DNA of 5,224 nt from Acidobacteriaceae bacterium. Its GTDB lineage: Bacteria; Acidobacteriota; Terriglobia; Terriglobales; Acidobacteriaceae. The first letter of the stretch is position 1. Every line of letters begins with the position of its first letter. Of this stretch, positions 4,787 through 5,224 are shown one piece after another. The translations under genes and the position numbers were made by a program. The notes beneath the pieces are model-generated. The model made no database searches, was not told the DNA's origin, and was given only the letters and a program-made list of their open reading frames with translations. The stretch covers positions 1 to 5,224 of the forward strand of contig JASHUH010000638.1 in assembly GCA_030040115.1 (NCBI GenBank), given 5' to 3'.

Positions 4787-5224
4787 CTATGGCGTAAAGA
4801 GCGCTGCGCTGTTGCCCTCGGTTGCGAGCACTTGGCCGTTTCGAAGCGGCGTCAGCGTTTGCGCTGCCAGAGGTGCGCTGGCCGCCGGCGTCCACTCGTT
4901 GGTGGAGGGATTATAGAGCGCGGCGTTGGAACCCCCGCTTACGAGAGCACTTCCGGCGACCAGGACGTTGCCCGTGGCAAGCAGCGCTAACGGCCCGCTG
5001 ACATTCGGTTCGTTAGAAGTCGCTTGCCATTCGTTCATGGAGGTATTGTAGAACTCGCTGGCGGTATTCCCGTTCTCGATCAGTGCGTCCCCATTGGGAA
5101 GCGCCGCCGCGAAGGTCTGGCTGGCGTCGGTGGCGCATTGAGCCAGGTTCGACGTCAACGTCCACCCGTGGCCTTGCGAGAAAAGCTCCGCACTGCACGA
5201 AGCTTCATTGTCGCCGTCATTGTC
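4787..5224 (-). CDS. Kelch-repeat beta-propeller protein, N-terminus beyond window
   Basis: The frame is open from the right edge to TAG at 4787-4789, giving 145 residues of the C-terminal part of a longer protein. It contains about three kelch-type units: SAELFSQGHGWTLTSNLAQC; then FAAALPNGDALIENG with SEFYNTSMNEW; then LALLATGNVLVAGS with AALYNPSTNEW; and finally LTPLRNGQVLATEG with NSAALFTP. The NG-x-x-L-x-x-(G/N)G doublets followed by Y and W are the usual kelch signature. Such proteins in this kind of genome are normally secreted and fold as beta-propellers; ligand and role are unknown. TTG at 5156-5158 could be read as a start, but homology continues upstream of it to the edge, so it is internal. 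The chain ends right after a short strand, which may close the propeller with the N-terminus. It is a paralog of the kelch piece in the broken gene downstream. Confidence 0.8.
   Translation of the reverse strand, partial: DNDGDNEASCSAELFSQGHGWTLTSNLAQCATDASQTFAAALPNGDALIENGNTASEFYNTSMNEWQATSNEPNVSGPLALLATGNVLVAGSALVSGGSNAALYNPSTNEWTPAASAPLAAQTLTPLRNGQVLATEGNSAALFTP

Noticed and set aside
5013..5198. Minus-strand 61-codon frame
   Set aside because: An Arg-rich shadow of the kelch gene, which is in another frame and shows clear repeats.
1..5224. A complete undescribed multi-gene system
   Set aside because: Apart from the export gene and the kelch gene end, everything is remnant or gap; nothing supports a coordinated new system within this window.

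Overview
The window reads as a GC-rich, free-living, envelope-elaborating bacterium. An acidobacterial (Terriglobia-like) chromosome is my best guess. That is inference from content: a very long multi-SLBB export protein next to secreted kelch and HAF-repeat proteins. No marker gene in the window fixes the taxon.

Layout: (1) 1-2330, minus strand: a long intact reading frame, cut by the left edge, for a polysaccharide export protein with a signal peptide, an acidic helical N-terminal region, a Poly_export domain and five SLBB-type modules (the fifth is cut). It is the main functional gene here, and its 776 clean codons are a useful control on sequence quality. (2) 2331-2577: an upstream region whose striking element is four TGTC(A/G) units spaced exactly 11 bp apart, like tandem Pho boxes. 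(3) 2578-3052, plus strand: a headless C-terminal remnant of an aspartate/glutamate racemase, then a second start-less coding remnant in the same frame that I cannot identify. (4) 3226-4475, minus strand: a heavily broken gene for a secreted repeat protein. A good ribosome binding site and ATG lead into signal-peptide, IPT/TIG-like, kelch and HAF-repeat pieces that lie in successively different frames. (5) 4476-4786: a non-coding gap with two abutting palindromes. (6) 4787-5224, minus strand: the C-terminal part of a kelch-repeat protein, open to the right edge, and a recognisable paralog of the kelch piece in the broken gene.

The intact genes concern the cell surface: capsule or exopolysaccharide export, and probably secreted beta-propeller proteins. 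The middle of the window is a graveyard of gene ends, consistent with deletion and recombination between paralogous repeat genes. I see no CRISPR array, tRNA, rRNA, transposase or complete defence or biosynthetic system, and no convincing undescribed multi-gene system. The most testable novelty is the 11-bp phased repeat upstream of the export gene.
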